Shown here: positions 5,813 through 13,760 of the stretch, piece by piece
How the letters are laid out: every line of letters begins with the position of its first letter
How positions within the stretch are numbered: position 1 is the first letter of the stretch
DNA from: DTU018 sp964618175
GTDB lineage: Bacteria > Bacillota > Syntrophomonadia > Syntrophomonadales > Syntrophomonadaceae
Assembly (NCBI GenBank): GCA_964618175.1
Contig: CAZTZX010000022.1
Coordinates: 1-27,911, forward strand
Direction of reading: 5' to 3'
DNA: 27,911 nt
Notes under the pieces: model-generated
Database searches by the model: none
Told to the model about the DNA's origin: nothing
The model's input: the letters and a program-made list of their open reading frames with translations, nothing else
Program-made: the position numbers and the translations under genes

Positions 5813-7204
5813 TTAGGTGTAGCGTATGACTTCAAAGCGTTTTATTGCATAGCTTTCATCCGGTCGGATACCGGCCTTTTGGCAGGCTATCTGCAGTTGC
5901 TCCTCTACCGTGTCTACTCCTTCCAGGTCGGGCAGCAAAAGGCCTCGCCGACTTCCCTGGCTGACGATCACCCCATACCTTTTGGGATCAAGCTGTTCAC
6001 GGTTGGCGGGTTCTGCTTGCCCCAATACATCCACTGAATAGACCAAATCACCCAATTCGTGAGTTTCCACCGGTAAAAACCGCGGATCCTGACTGGCCGC
6101 ACTGACCGCATTGCCGGCAATCTCCTCGGCTAAACTTCCGTAAGCGGGGCTTATGGTACCGATACAACCCCGTAGCTGACCGTGTTTTTTCAAGGACACG
6201 AAAGTACCGGCGGTTTCCCGGCGCAAGTTTTCCAATTCGCCGGGCAAAGCAGGCCGGGATCCATTGCTGACATAGCTTTCTATTACCATGCGTGCCCACT
6301 TGACCGGCGGGCTTTCCTGCTGGCGCAGCCTGTCCTGCTCCTGGAGTTGACCAGCCTGCAATTGCTGCAATAAAGATTTCCCTGTAGAGCCCGGTCTAAA
6401 TCCGGCCGTCAAATAGCCTACTCCAAAAGGCCCTTCATAGCTGAAAATAGTTGGCTCATAATTCAGCCCATCTAAAGCCCCCAGCATTATTACAATGGAA
6501 CGGTAACCGCATTCTCCGGCATTGTTGCACAGTGATTCGGGCAGACCCATGATACCCTCCGCATCTCCGCTGCTAAGCAGTTCTCGGACGGCTTGATCGA
6601 AAGGCGGTCCATCGGGATGGTATTCATAAGGGCCATCACTTTTGAGACGATGCGACATATCCCCAGAGGCCAGAATGGCCACTTTACGGCCTATTTTATC
6701 GGCTGCCTGTTTTAATATATGGCCAAATTGGTACAGTTCCAAGGTAGACAGATAAGCTATACTGATGGCTATTATTTTCACATCGGTCAAACCTGCTCCC
6801 TGCAGGTAATGAAAAGGTACCAGAATACCGTGATCTAAATCGGGATTCAGTCGATGCTGATGAGCGGTTTCCTTATCAAGAATAATGAAGGGCAGATTTG
6901 ACTGAGCTGATTGGGTGGCAATTTCCTTTAGCAGTATCAAATCATTGCTGGCCGTCCATTCCTGCTGAGCTCCAAAGGCAGTCATGTCTCCTCTTAAATG
7001 AGGTTGTCCCAAACTAGAAAGGGCATCGGCAAACACATTGCCATGGGGAGTCAGAAATATAACGGTCTCTGGTTCAGTGGCGGCCAGTTCTTGAGCCAGA
7101 CGGCCCATCCCATCCACAGTGGGCTGCACCTCTTGGAGTTGGCCTTGGCCTATCTCCGGTATGATTAAGGGCGGGTGGGGGCTTAAGGCAGCATAAGTTA
7201 TCAT
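5813..7204 (-). CDS. amrA: LigB-type extradiol dioxygenase/AMMECR1 fusion (AmmeMemoRadiSam system protein A)
   Basis: Two domains in 463 residues. Residues 1-270 belong to the class III extradiol dioxygenase (LigB/MEMO-like) superfamily: SPHPPLIIPEIG with H10, TPHGNV with H54, DHGILVP with H126 and SGDMSHRL with H185 are likely metal-site or active-site positions. A linker rich in Gln (276-297) leads to an AMMECR1 domain (about 298-463) with the signature LRGCIGT at 344-350. Family knowledge: this fusion occurs beside a radical SAM partner in many anaerobes and archaea, but its substrate is unknown. ATG at 7204 is 7 bases after GAGGAGG. The gene is 24 bases downstream of cwlD and 28 upstream of the radical SAM gene, so the three probably form one transcript. 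Confidence 0.9.
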   Translation of the reverse strand: MITYAALSPHPPLIIPEIGQGQLQEVQPTVDGMGRLAQELAATEPETVIFLTPHGNVFADALSSLGQPHLRGDMTAFGAQQEWTASNDLILLKEIATQSAQSNLPFIILDKETAHQHRLNPDLDHGILVPFHYLQGAGLTDVKIIAISIAYLSTLELYQFGHILKQAADKIGRKVAILASGDMSHRLKSDGPYEYHPDGPPFDQAVRELLSSGDAEGIMGLPESLCNNAGECGYRSIVIMLGALDGLNYEPTIFSYEGPFGVGYLTAGFRPGSTGKSLLQQLQAGQLQEQDRLRQQESPPVKWARMVIESYVSNGSRPALPGELENLRRETAGTFVSLKKHGQLRGCIGTISPAYGSLAEEIAGNAVSAASQDPRFLPVETHELGDLVYSVDVLGQAEPANREQLDPKRYGVIVSQGSRRGLLLPDLEGVDTVEEQLQIACQKAGIRPDESYAIKRFEVIRYT

Positions 7205-7228
7205 GGGGATTCCTCCTCAGCTGGCCTA

Positions 7229-8059
7229 TTATGGATAACCCATGGCCATTGCTCCGTCCTGGCTCTGTGCCTTGGCTATTCCGGCATAAACGGCATAGGC
7301 TACCTTGGCCTGATAATCAGGATCCATCAGCAGTTTGCCTTCTTCTGGGTTGGAGATGAATCCTACTTCGACGATCACTGCCGGCATTTCAGTTTTTTGG
7401 GTGATATAATAAGTGCCCGGCAGCGCTTTGCGTTTAGTATTCCCCAATACTCTGGTCAATTCCTCCTGGATAGCCACCGCCGCCGCTTTACCCTCTTCAC
7501 TGCTACCGTCATAAAAAACCTGTGCCCCCCGCCAGCGAGGACTGGGGTCAGCATTGGCATGAATACTAACGTAAAGCTTAGCTTGGGCCTGATTGGCTTT
7601 TTCGGCGCGGCGGTTCAGATCCTGGCGTTTGCGTTCCCGCAAGCTTCCAGAAAAGCTCTCATCGGACAGGTCTTTATCATCTTCTCGCACCATCACCACC
7701 AAAGAGCCAGCTTCACTTAAATTCTTTTGTAGCCGTTTGCTGATAGCCAGAGTAATTTTGTCTTCGGTAATCCTATCGCGCTTGGCTCCCGGATCAAAGC
7801 CTCCGTGGCCTGCATCAACGGCTATGACCTTATTAGCCAAACTATAGGACATCACCTGAACCTGATCGGGCTGACTGAGAACAGCCGCCAGACAGAGAAT
7901 TAAAAACAAGCCCAGGGCTGCACCGATCCTGCCCCAACGTCGAGGAATGAACACGGCTCTATCCAGCAGCATCCTATCTGTCTTAGGATCATCCCTTCCG
8001 GATTTTATGCTCAGCTTCCTAATAAGAACGGATAAAGGCCGATTATCTCCAAGGGTCAT
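7229..8059 (-). CDS. cwlD: N-acetylmuramoyl-L-alanine amidase, CwlD type
   Basis: Cleaves the amide bond between muramic acid and the peptide in peptidoglycan. CwlD of Bacillus prepares muramic lactam in the spore cortex. The 276-residue product has a basic cytoplasmic N-terminus, one membrane segment (about 44-62, GAALGLFLILCLAAVL) that may serve as anchor or uncleaved signal, and an Amidase_3 domain. Zinc and catalytic residues are H85 in DAGHGGFDPG, E99 in ITEDK, H167 in VSIHANAD and E231 in VEVGFISN. ATG at 8059 is 7 bases after AAGGAGG. Its position right after rpsI matches the rpsI-cwlD neighbourhood of Bacillus, which supports the name over a generic amidase. It points to a spore former. 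Confidence 0.9.
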   Translation of the reverse strand: MTLGDNRPLSVLIRKLSIKSGRDDPKTDRMLLDRAVFIPRRWGRIGAALGLFLILCLAAVLSQPDQVQVMSYSLANKVIAVDAGHGGFDPGAKRDRITEDKITLAISKRLQKNLSEAGSLVVMVREDDKDLSDESFSGSLRERKRQDLNRRAEKANQAQAKLYVSIHANADPSPRWRGAQVFYDGSSEEGKAAAVAIQEELTRVLGNTKRKALPGTYYITQKTEMPAVIVEVGFISNPEEGKLLMDPDYQAKVAYAVYAGIAKAQSQDGAMAMGYP

Positions 8060-8079
8060 TCAAGCCCCTCCTTAGCGAC

Positions 8080-8116
8080 AAAATGCTATTTCTTATATAT
8101 GCGCCGAAAGCATTTT
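8080..8116. repeat. Inverted repeat in the cwlD leader
   Basis: AAAATGCT (8080-8087) and AGCATTTT (8109-8116) are perfect inverted copies around 21 bases that include CATATATAAG on the minus strand. It lies just upstream of the cwlD ribosome site. I could not identify a clear sigma-A, sigma-E or sigma-G promoter here. Confidence 0.4.
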
Positions 8117-8150
8117 TTATAAGGAGAAATAACCGAAACAGATAGAATGC

Positions 8151-8180
8151 AAAAACCCCCTCGGGGTAACCGAGGGGGTT
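8151..8180 (-). terminator. Strong terminator after rpsI
   Basis: Minus-strand hairpin AACCCCCTCGG (8180-8170) / CCGAGGGGGTT (8164-8154) with a 5-base loop, running into TTTTT. It begins 11 bases after the rpsI stop and ends the rplM-rpsI unit. Confidence 0.95.
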
Positions 8181-8191
8181 GCACAAACAAA

Positions 8192-8584
8192 TTAGCGTTT
8201 TGAGTATTGCGGCGCCTTGCGGGCTCCGTGTAAACCGTACTTTTTACGTTCTGTCATGCGCGGATCGCGAGTCAGGAATCCAGCCTTGCGCAAAAGTGGT
8301 TGCAGCTCTGGATTAGCCTTTATCAACGCCCGGGCAATACCTAGCCGTACAGCTCCGGCCTGGCCATTAATACCGCCACCGTGTACACGGCATACGACAT
8401 TAAAACGGCCTCCCATGGCGGTGAGCTCAAGGGGCTGCTGAACGATCAGCCGGCTGGTTTTGTTCGGGAAGTATTCTTCAAAGCTGCGATCGTTGATTAC
8501 GATCGTACCGTCTCCGGGCACTAAACGCACTCTAGCTACCGCTTCTTTTCTTCTTCCGGTTCCCCAGTATTGTACCTTTGCCAT
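8192..8584 (-). CDS. rpsI: Small-subunit ribosomal protein S9
   Basis: S9 binds the head of the 30S subunit, and its C-terminal tail reaches P-site tRNA. The 130-residue product begins MAKVQYWGTGRRK, has the conserved GGGINGQAGA block and ends in APQYSKR, the arginine-ended tail that touches tRNA. The start at 8584 is preferred: ATG lies 6 bases after AAGGAGG, while an ATG at 8590 directly abuts that site. It follows rplM by 11 bases, the usual pairing. Confidence 0.97.
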   Translation of the reverse strand: MAKVQYWGTGRRKEAVARVRLVPGDGTIVINDRSFEEYFPNKTSRLIVQQPLELTAMGGRFNVVCRVHGGGINGQAGAVRLGIARALIKANPELQPLLRKAGFLTRDPRMTERKKYGLHGARKAPQYSKR

Positions 8585-8595
8585 TGCCATCCTCC

Positions 8596-9030
8596 TTACC
8601 CTCTCAGCTCTCTGGCCACCGGTTTTTGGGCCTGATGCGGGTGTTCACATCCCCTATATACCTTGAGTTTGCCAAACATCTTGGCACCCAGGCGATTGTG
8701 GGGGAGCATTCCCTTAACTGCAACCTCAATAGCCTTTTCGGGGCGTTTCTGCAGCAGGGTTTTGTAATCTACCTCTTTCAAGCCACCCGGATATCCGGTA
8801 TGATGGCGTAGTTTTTTCTGCAGCAACTTGTTGCCGGTAAGGTGAATCTTCTCGGCATTGATCACAATTACGAAGTCGCCAGTGTCTACATGAGGAGTAA
8901 AAGTGGGTTTATGTTTGCCGCGCAGAATAGAGGCTACCTCAGAGCTGAGTCTGCCCAGAGTCTGTCCTTCCGCATCGATAACGAACCACTGCCGCTCAAC
9001 TTCGGCGGGCTTTGCCATAAAGGTTTTCAC
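8596..9030 (-). CDS. rplM: Large-subunit ribosomal protein L13
   Basis: L13 is an early-assembly protein of the 50S subunit. The 144-residue product begins MKTFMAKPAEVERQWFVIDA and contains the GKHKPTFTPHVDTGDFV block and MLPHNRLG, all family hallmarks. GTG at 9030 lies 7 bases after GGAGG. It has its own promoter and a roughly 95-base leader, and is followed by rpsI. Known Bacillus members are controlled by a leader bound by L13; the same may hold here. Confidence 0.97.
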   Translation of the reverse strand: MKTFMAKPAEVERQWFVIDAEGQTLGRLSSEVASILRGKHKPTFTPHVDTGDFVIVINAEKIHLTGNKLLQKKLRHHTGYPGGLKEVDYKTLLQKRPEKAIEVAVKGMLPHNRLGAKMFGKLKVYRGCEHPHQAQKPVARELRG

Positions 9031-9124
9031 ACTGTTCCCTCCAGTATCAGGTTGGTTCTCTTAAAGTATCCTCATCGTATAGACTGCCAACGGGGCGGGA
9101 GGCAGACACACGTTTAGAGACTAC
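9031..9124 (-). ncRNA. Candidate L13 leader (autoregulatory 5' UTR of rplM)
   Basis: The leader from the likely transcription start (about 9124) to the GTG can form an outer stem from TCTCTAAA (9120-9113) and TTTAAGAGA (9065-9057) around an inner hairpin CTGCC/GGCAG (9105-9101 with 9088-9084). Position and nested-stem layout fit the L13 leader family of Firmicutes, which I recognise by context and not by a model search. Confidence 0.5.
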
Positions 9125-9130
9125 CTTCTA

Positions 9131-9160
9131 ATATTAGCTAAAACAAAGGCCGCTTGTCAA
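9131..9160 (-). promoter_or_regulatory. Promoter of rplM-rpsI
   Basis: Minus strand TTGACA (9160-9155, perfect -35), 18-base spacer, TAATAT (9136-9131). Expected start near 9124. The -35 lies in the loop region of the truA terminator hairpin. Confidence 0.65.
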
Positions 9161-9171
9161 CAAGTCTGGCC
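9140..9171 (-). terminator. Probable truA terminator overlapping the rplM promoter
   Basis: Minus-strand GGCC-aga-CTTG-ttga-CAAG-c-GGCC (9171-9148) followed by TTTGTTTT (9147-9140). The stem is interrupted by an asymmetric internal loop. It begins about 22 bases after the truA stop. Confidence 0.55.
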
Positions 9172-9193
9172 ATTATTTCATATTTCCCGTTAA

Positions 9194-9931
9194 TTAGGAG
9201 TATCGTACTTCCACCAGATACAATCCATGGGCAGGAGCAGTTGGACCGGCCTGAGAGCGATCCCGCGCCGCCAAGATCCTTTCCATATCATGGGCCGATA
9301 GTCGGCCGCGCCCCACTTCCAGCAGGGTTCCCATGATAATACGTACCATATTATATAGAAAGCCGTCGGCACTGATATCTAGATTTAGAAAAGATCCTTC
9401 TTCCCAAAGATGACAGTTAGAAACATTCCGTTCGAAACTCTTTACCGAAGAGCCGCTGGCACAGAAGGAACGAAAATCATGTTGCCCCTGTAGGTGCTGG
9501 GCCGCCTCTTGCATGTTTTCCAGGCTTAGCGGTTCAAAACAACCATAGCCATGGTGCCGGTGAAATGTGGCTCCGGCTGGCCGCCGGTATATCCGATAGC
9601 GATACAGCTTGCTGACGGCATCAAAGCGGGGATGAAAGTCAGGATGGGCCTCCTGGCTGTCTAACACCCTTATGTCACCGGGTAGGACACTGTTGAGAGC
9701 ATACTGCCATCGTTGGGAGGGAATCGATGCTGCTGTGTCAAATGCTACCACCTGCCCCAGAGCATGCACTCCGGCATCGGTTCGACCCGCCAACAACAAA
9801 GACACCTTTTCTCCGGTTAGGCGTTCGATGCACTGCTGCAGCTCGGCTTGGATGGTATGTCCATTAGCTTGGATCTGTGAACCATGATAATTGGTTCCAT
9901 CATATTCAATTATCAGTTTTATCCTACGCAT
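9194..9931 (-). CDS. truA: tRNA pseudouridine synthase A (positions 38-40)
   Basis: Converts uridines 38-40 of the tRNA anticodon arm to pseudouridine. From ATG at 9931 the product has 245 residues, the family length, beginning MRRIKLIIEYDGTNYHGSQ. The catalytic Asp is D52 in LAGRTDAGVHALGQ. RVDPs of the C-terminal half include DGFLYNMVRIIMGTLLEVG. The start follows AGAGGT by about 6 bases; an in-frame ATG at 9949 abuts GGGGG and is less likely. It lies 30 bases after ecfT, the same tail-end position as in Bacillus, and probably ends that transcript. Confidence 0.95.
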   Translation of the reverse strand: MRRIKLIIEYDGTNYHGSQIQANGHTIQAELQQCIERLTGEKVSLLLAGRTDAGVHALGQVVAFDTAASIPSQRWQYALNSVLPGDIRVLDSQEAHPDFHPRFDAVSKLYRYRIYRRPAGATFHRHHGYGCFEPLSLENMQEAAQHLQGQHDFRSFCASGSSVKSFERNVSNCHLWEEGSFLNLDISADGFLYNMVRIIMGTLLEVGRGRLSAHDMERILAARDRSQAGPTAPAHGLYLVEVRYS

Positions 9932-9961
9932 TACCGTACCTCTTAGCATCCCCCTGTTGGG

Positions 9962-10729
9962 TTATATCAGTTGAAGAACCAGGATGGCGGCGGTGACGGC
10001 TATCAGCAGCCAATCATTTCTATGTAAAGGCTGCGCGTACAAGCGGGTCTGGCCCTGGCCGCCATGATAGCCGCGATTTTCCATGGCCTCAGCCAGATCT
10101 TCGGCTCGCTCCAGGGAAAGCCTTAGCATCGGTACCAGCAAGGCAATCAGGTAATGTCCTTTTTGCCGGAGGGTTCCCTGATGCCAATCAGCGCCCCTGG
10201 CCAGTTGGGCCCGTTGTATCTTTTGGGTCTCTTCTACCAGCAGGGGCAGAAAACGCAGACTAAGGGTCATGATCATTACCAGTTCATGCACCGGCAAACG
10301 GAGTCGAGCCAGAGGGCTGAAGATCCTTTCCAACCCAGCGGTCAACTGGGCGGGACGAGTGGTGAATGTCAACCAGGCCGCCAACAGCAATACCCCGGTT
10401 AGCCGTAAAAACAGTAGACCGGCGGAAATCAGTCCTTCTCGGGTTATGGATATATAAAAAGCCGTAACTACTGCCTGCCCAGGCACCAACACTAGCTGCA
10501 GTAAAGCCGTAATCAAAACCAGGATAAGCAATATCCGCAGATTTACCACGTATGTGCGTACATTGATTTTACTCAAAGCCATCAATACCAGAATTGTAAC
10601 ACCCACCACAGCTAGGTGCAGCCAGTCAGGAGCTATGATGATGCTGACACTCAAACCGGTTACCGCCGCTATTTTACTGCGGGCATCCCAGCGGTGCACC
10701 GGAGCATCTAACGGAATATACTGACCCAT
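9962..10729 (-). CDS. ecfT: ECF transporter transmembrane protein EcfT
   Basis: Membrane scaffold of energy-coupling-factor vitamin and metal importers; it links the two ATPases to exchangeable substrate-binding S subunits. The 255-residue protein begins MGQYIPLDAPVHRWDARSK, close to the family GQY(I/V)PGDS-x-HRLDPR. It has about five to six hydrophobic segments and the two Ala/Asn-Arg-Gly coupling motifs, AQLARGADW (about 175-185) and AMENRGYHGG (about 215-224). No ribosome site lies close to the ATG: GGGAGG is about 20 bases away inside the end of ecfA2, so translational coupling is likely. No S subunit is encoded in the window, as expected for the shared (group II) type. Confidence 0.93.
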   Translation of the reverse strand: MGQYIPLDAPVHRWDARSKIAAVTGLSVSIIIAPDWLHLAVVGVTILVLMALSKINVRTYVVNLRILLILVLITALLQLVLVPGQAVVTAFYISITREGLISAGLLFLRLTGVLLLAAWLTFTTRPAQLTAGLERIFSPLARLRLPVHELVMIMTLSLRFLPLLVEETQKIQRAQLARGADWHQGTLRQKGHYLIALLVPMLRLSLERAEDLAEAMENRGYHGGQGQTRLYAQPLHRNDWLLIAVTAAILVLQLI

Positions 10730-10742
10730 TTGCAGGGAACTA

Positions 10743-11597
10743 TTAATAATAACCTCCCTCCCCTTGCTTCCAGTGGGCGGCTATAATAGCCCCGGCTTCT
10801 TCGGCTGTACGAGTAGAGGCCGGTAAATCGGGCTTGGCTTTCTGGAGACGATGCAGTAATTGGACGTGCAGGGGCCAAGCTATTGGCTCGAATCCATTCA
10901 TATTTTCCACAGGCGAGCTTTGCTCTGGCCTTATGGTTCGGCTGATCTTGCCCTGATTTAGCTGTACTATTCGGGAGCAATAGGGATAAACGGGTCTAAT
11001 CTGATGAGTGACCATGACAATAGTGATACCCCGAGTACGGTTGAGATCAACCAGATAGTCGATCAACTGACAGCGACCGCTGTGATCCAGCCCGGCCAGA
11101 GGTTCATCCATTAACAGGAGTTGGGGTTGTAAAACCAGAATGCTGGCCAGGGCTACACGCCTTTTTTCCCCACTGCTTAATTCCTTTATGCGGCGGTCAT
11201 AGTAATGGTCAGGATCTAATCCCACCGCTACCAATGCTTCAATTACAGCTGACCGAAGTTTCTCCCCTTTAACTCTCCGGTTTATTGGTCCAAAAGCTAC
11301 TTCTTCACCAACCGTCAATTCGAATATCTGCTGCTCGGGATGCTGGAAGACCAGTCCCAGTTGGGGATGTATACCCTGCCTGGGTAAAACCTGATCCTGG
11401 AAGTATACTTGCCCCTGGGAGGGTTTTATCATTCCTGCCATTGTCAACAGCAGGGTGGATTTGCCTGACCCTTCTCCACCGGCTATCACCAGGAATTCAT
11501 TTTCTTCGATGGATAGAGTTATGTCCTGCAAGGCCACCTTGGCAAAAACCGTCCGGGGCTGATAGGTATGGCTTATGGACTGCAGTTCTATTAACAC
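10743..11597 (-). CDS. ecfA2: ECF transporter ATPase EcfA2
   Basis: One of the two ATPases that power the ECF importers. The 284-residue protein keeps every ABC motif: Walker A GGEGSGKST (40-48), Q-loop Gln 85 in LVFQHPEQQ, signature LSSGE (140-144), Walker B LLLMDE (E165) and H-loop His 198 in MVTHQI. It therefore looks catalytically complete, in contrast to its partner. GTG at 11597 overlaps the last codons of ecfA1 by 7 bases, with only a weak GGTGG site, implying coupled translation and balanced amounts of the two subunits. EcfT follows. Confidence 0.93.
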   Translation of the reverse strand: MLIELQSISHTYQPRTVFAKVALQDITLSIEENEFLVIAGGEGSGKSTLLLTMAGMIKPSQGQVYFQDQVLPRQGIHPQLGLVFQHPEQQIFELTVGEEVAFGPINRRVKGEKLRSAVIEALVAVGLDPDHYYDRRIKELSSGEKRRVALASILVLQPQLLLMDEPLAGLDHSGRCQLIDYLVDLNRTRGITIVMVTHQIRPVYPYCSRIVQLNQGKISRTIRPEQSSPVENMNGFEPIAWPLHVQLLHRLQKAKPDLPASTRTAEEAGAIIAAHWKQGEGGYY

Positions 11598-12412
11598 AGT
11601 GCTTCCACCACCTTGTCAAGAGAGTCTCCGCTCCAGTCTGGCAGAAGTAGGCCCTGGTTTTTCAATACGATCACCAGATGAGAAAGTTCGGGTTGCTCTA
11701 AATCGAATTGGCTTAGCAACTCCTGATTTTGAGCCACAACGCAAAAAGGCAACTGCGCAGCTATCTGTCCCGCCTGCATAATTATTACCTGATCAGCCTG
11801 TTCGGCCTCCTCCAGGTTTTGGGTGATGAGTATTATGCCTATCTCTTTGTCCTGACGTAGCTTCTCTAAAATTTGTATTATCTGGCGACGTCCATTGGGA
11901 TCAAGCATGGAAGTTGCTTCATCCAGAATTATGTAGCGCGGCTGCATAGCCAGAATACCAGCCAGGCAGACGCGTTGCTTTTGACCACCGGACAAAAGAT
12001 AAGGAGGATATTGAGCATAATCCTCCATTGATACCATTTTAAGAGCGGCATCCACTCTTTTATGAATTTCTTCGCGCTCCAAGCCTAGATTCTGTGGACC
12101 AAAGGCCACATCATCCACTACCAGGTTGGATACAAACTGGTGATCCGGAATCGAACCCACCAGGCCAACCCGGCCTCGTACCTGACTGCGCTGTGATTTG
12201 TCACTGCTATGCAGACCATCAACGATCACGCTGCCCTTATCTGGGAGCAATTGGCCGTTTATTAATCGGGCCAGGGTAGATTTTCCGGAGCCATTGGCAC
12301 CGACAATAGCCACCCATTGACCTGCTTCCAGAGTGAAGGAAAGGTTGTGAACGGCTGGCCTGGAAACCTGCTCAAAAGTATAGCTAAAGCTAACCTGGTC
12401 CAGCCGGATCAT
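11591..12412 (-). CDS. ecfA1: ECF transporter ATPase EcfA1 with altered Q- and H-loops
   Basis: Partner ATPase of the ECF module. The 273-residue protein has Walker A GANGSGKST (38-46), a canonical LSGGQ signature (140-144) and Walker B IILDE with Glu 165. Two switch residues deviate. The Q-loop, VFQNPDxQ in relatives, reads VGSIPDHQ, so the Gln is Ser 87. The H-loop, ITHD in relatives, reads ITQN, so the His is Gln 198. The reading frame is intact through both places, so these are substitutions and not sequencing shifts. It starts 2 bases after the rplQ stop with no strong ribosome site of its own, so it depends on ribosomal cluster transcription and probably coupling. EcfA2 overlaps its end. 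Confidence 0.93.
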   Translation of the reverse strand: MIRLDQVSFSYTFEQVSRPAVHNLSFTLEAGQWVAIVGANGSGKSTLARLINGQLLPDKGSVIVDGLHSSDKSQRSQVRGRVGLVGSIPDHQFVSNLVVDDVAFGPQNLGLEREEIHKRVDAALKMVSMEDYAQYPPYLLSGGQKQRVCLAGILAMQPRYIILDEATSMLDPNGRRQIIQILEKLRQDKEIGIILITQNLEEAEQADQVIIMQAGQIAAQLPFCVVAQNQELLSQFDLEQPELSHLVIVLKNQGLLLPDWSGDSLDKVVEALC

Positions 12413-12414
12413 TA

Positions 12415-12756
12415 CTAGTCAACCAATTCTACAATTACCATGGGAGCACCGTCACCACGGCGATGTCCGGCTTTGATCACTCGGGTATATCCGCCCTGAC
12501 GATTGGTATATTTATCCGCCAGATTAGCAAACAGCTTCTGCACTACATCTTCACGGGTCAGGTAAGCTATAGCTTGACGCCGCGCATGCAGATCCCCTCT
12601 TTTCCCCAGGGTAATCATCTGGTCGGCTAGTCTTTTAATATCTTTGGCTCTTGTTTCCGTAGTAGTTATCCGGCCACTGTCCAATAGCGAGGTTACTGAA
12701 TTGCGCAGCATGGCTTGGCGATGATCACTACGGAGCCCAAATCTATGGTAGCTCAC
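12415..12756 (-). CDS. rplQ: Large-subunit ribosomal protein L17
   Basis: L17 sits near the exit side of the 50S subunit. The 113-residue product is the compact Gram-positive form, beginning MSYHRFGLRSDHRQAMLRN and ending in APMVIVELVD. GTG at 12756 lies 9 bases after AAGGAGG. It follows rpoA by 21 bases and closes the alpha operon before the ECF genes. Confidence 0.97.
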   Translation of the reverse strand: MSYHRFGLRSDHRQAMLRNSVTSLLDSGRITTTETRAKDIKRLADQMITLGKRGDLHARRQAIAYLTREDVVQKLFANLADKYTNRQGGYTRVIKAGHRRGDGAPMVIVELVD

Positions 12757-12777
12757 TGTAGGGGTCCTCCTTTTTTC

Positions 12778-13728
12778 CTAGTCTTCCGGATTCTTGAATC
12801 CCAGTTCCAGTTCCTTGAGTTTGCGTTCGATCTCTTCCAAGGATTTCTGGCCCAGGTTGCGGATCTTGCTCATTTCTTCACGGGTTTTTTCGATCAGGTC
12901 ACCGACGGTATTAATATTAGCCCGTTTCAAACCGTTGGAGGCACGTACGGATAGTTCCAATTCCTCGATGGACATTTCCAAAACCTTATCCTGTTTCTCC
13001 TCTTCCTTTTCCACCAGTATCTCTACTTCTGCAAAGGAGTCATCAATCTCTGTGAACAGCTTTAAGTATTCGATCAATATCTGGGCGGAAAGGCTAATGG
13101 CCTCTTCTGGGCTTATGCTACCGTTGGTCCACACTTCCAGAGTCAGGCTGTCGTAATCTGTACGTTTTCCTACCCGGGCATTTTCCACGGTGTAATTAAC
13201 TCTGGTAACCGGAGTATAAATAGAATCGATGGGAATTTGTCCCACTACCTCATCACTCTTATTAGGTTGTTGATCGGCGCTTACATAGCCGCGTCCCCGT
13301 TCAATCGTCATTTCCATAACCAGGTTGGCATCCTTATCCAGGGTAGCGATGTGCAAGTCGGGAGTAAGTACTTCTACTTCCGCATCAAGTTCTATGTCAC
13401 TGGCCTTAACTTCTTTAGGTCCAGTCTGTTCTAATCTTAAAATCTTACGTTCATTGCCATCATAGTTCAGGATCAGATGCTTGATATTCAGAATGATCTC
13501 GGTAGTATCTTCAACTATGTTGGGAATGGTAGAAAATTCGTGTAGTACTCCATCGATCTTGACAGATGACACTGCCGCTCCCGGAAGGGAGGATAGCAAA
13601 ACTCGACGCAGGGAGTTCCCCAGGGTGGTTCCATATCCTCTTTCCAGTGGTTCAATTACAAATTTGCCATAGTTAGTGTTGGCATCTTTCTCCACACACT
13701 CTATGCGCGGCTTTTCCATCTCTAGCAT
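12778..13728 (-). CDS. rpoA: RNA polymerase alpha subunit
   Basis: Alpha dimerises to start RNA polymerase assembly, and its C-terminal domain contacts upstream promoter DNA and activators. The 316-residue protein shows the N-terminal assembly domain with FVIEPLERGYGTTLGNSLRR (about 23-42), an acidic linker (EEEKQDK) and the C-terminal domain with LSVRASNGLKRANINTVGDL (about 260-279) and NLGQKSLEEI. ATG at 13728 is 9 bases after AAGGAGG. It lies between rpsD and rplQ as in many Firmicutes. Confidence 0.98.
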   Translation of the reverse strand: MLEMEKPRIECVEKDANTNYGKFVIEPLERGYGTTLGNSLRRVLLSSLPGAAVSSVKIDGVLHEFSTIPNIVEDTTEIILNIKHLILNYDGNERKILRLEQTGPKEVKASDIELDAEVEVLTPDLHIATLDKDANLVMEMTIERGRGYVSADQQPNKSDEVVGQIPIDSIYTPVTRVNYTVENARVGKRTDYDSLTLEVWTNGSISPEEAISLSAQILIEYLKLFTEIDDSFAEVEILVEKEEEKQDKVLEMSIEELELSVRASNGLKRANINTVGDLIEKTREEMSKIRNLGQKSLEEIERKLKELELGFKNPED

Positions 13729-13760
13729 GCATGAATCCCTCCTTCATATTAGAGGTGTGC

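Noticed and set aside
12147..12157. tRNA T-arm-like sequence GGTTCGATTCC on the minus strand
   Set aside because: It lies inside the ecfA1 coding frame, and no cloverleaf or acceptor stem can be drawn around it.
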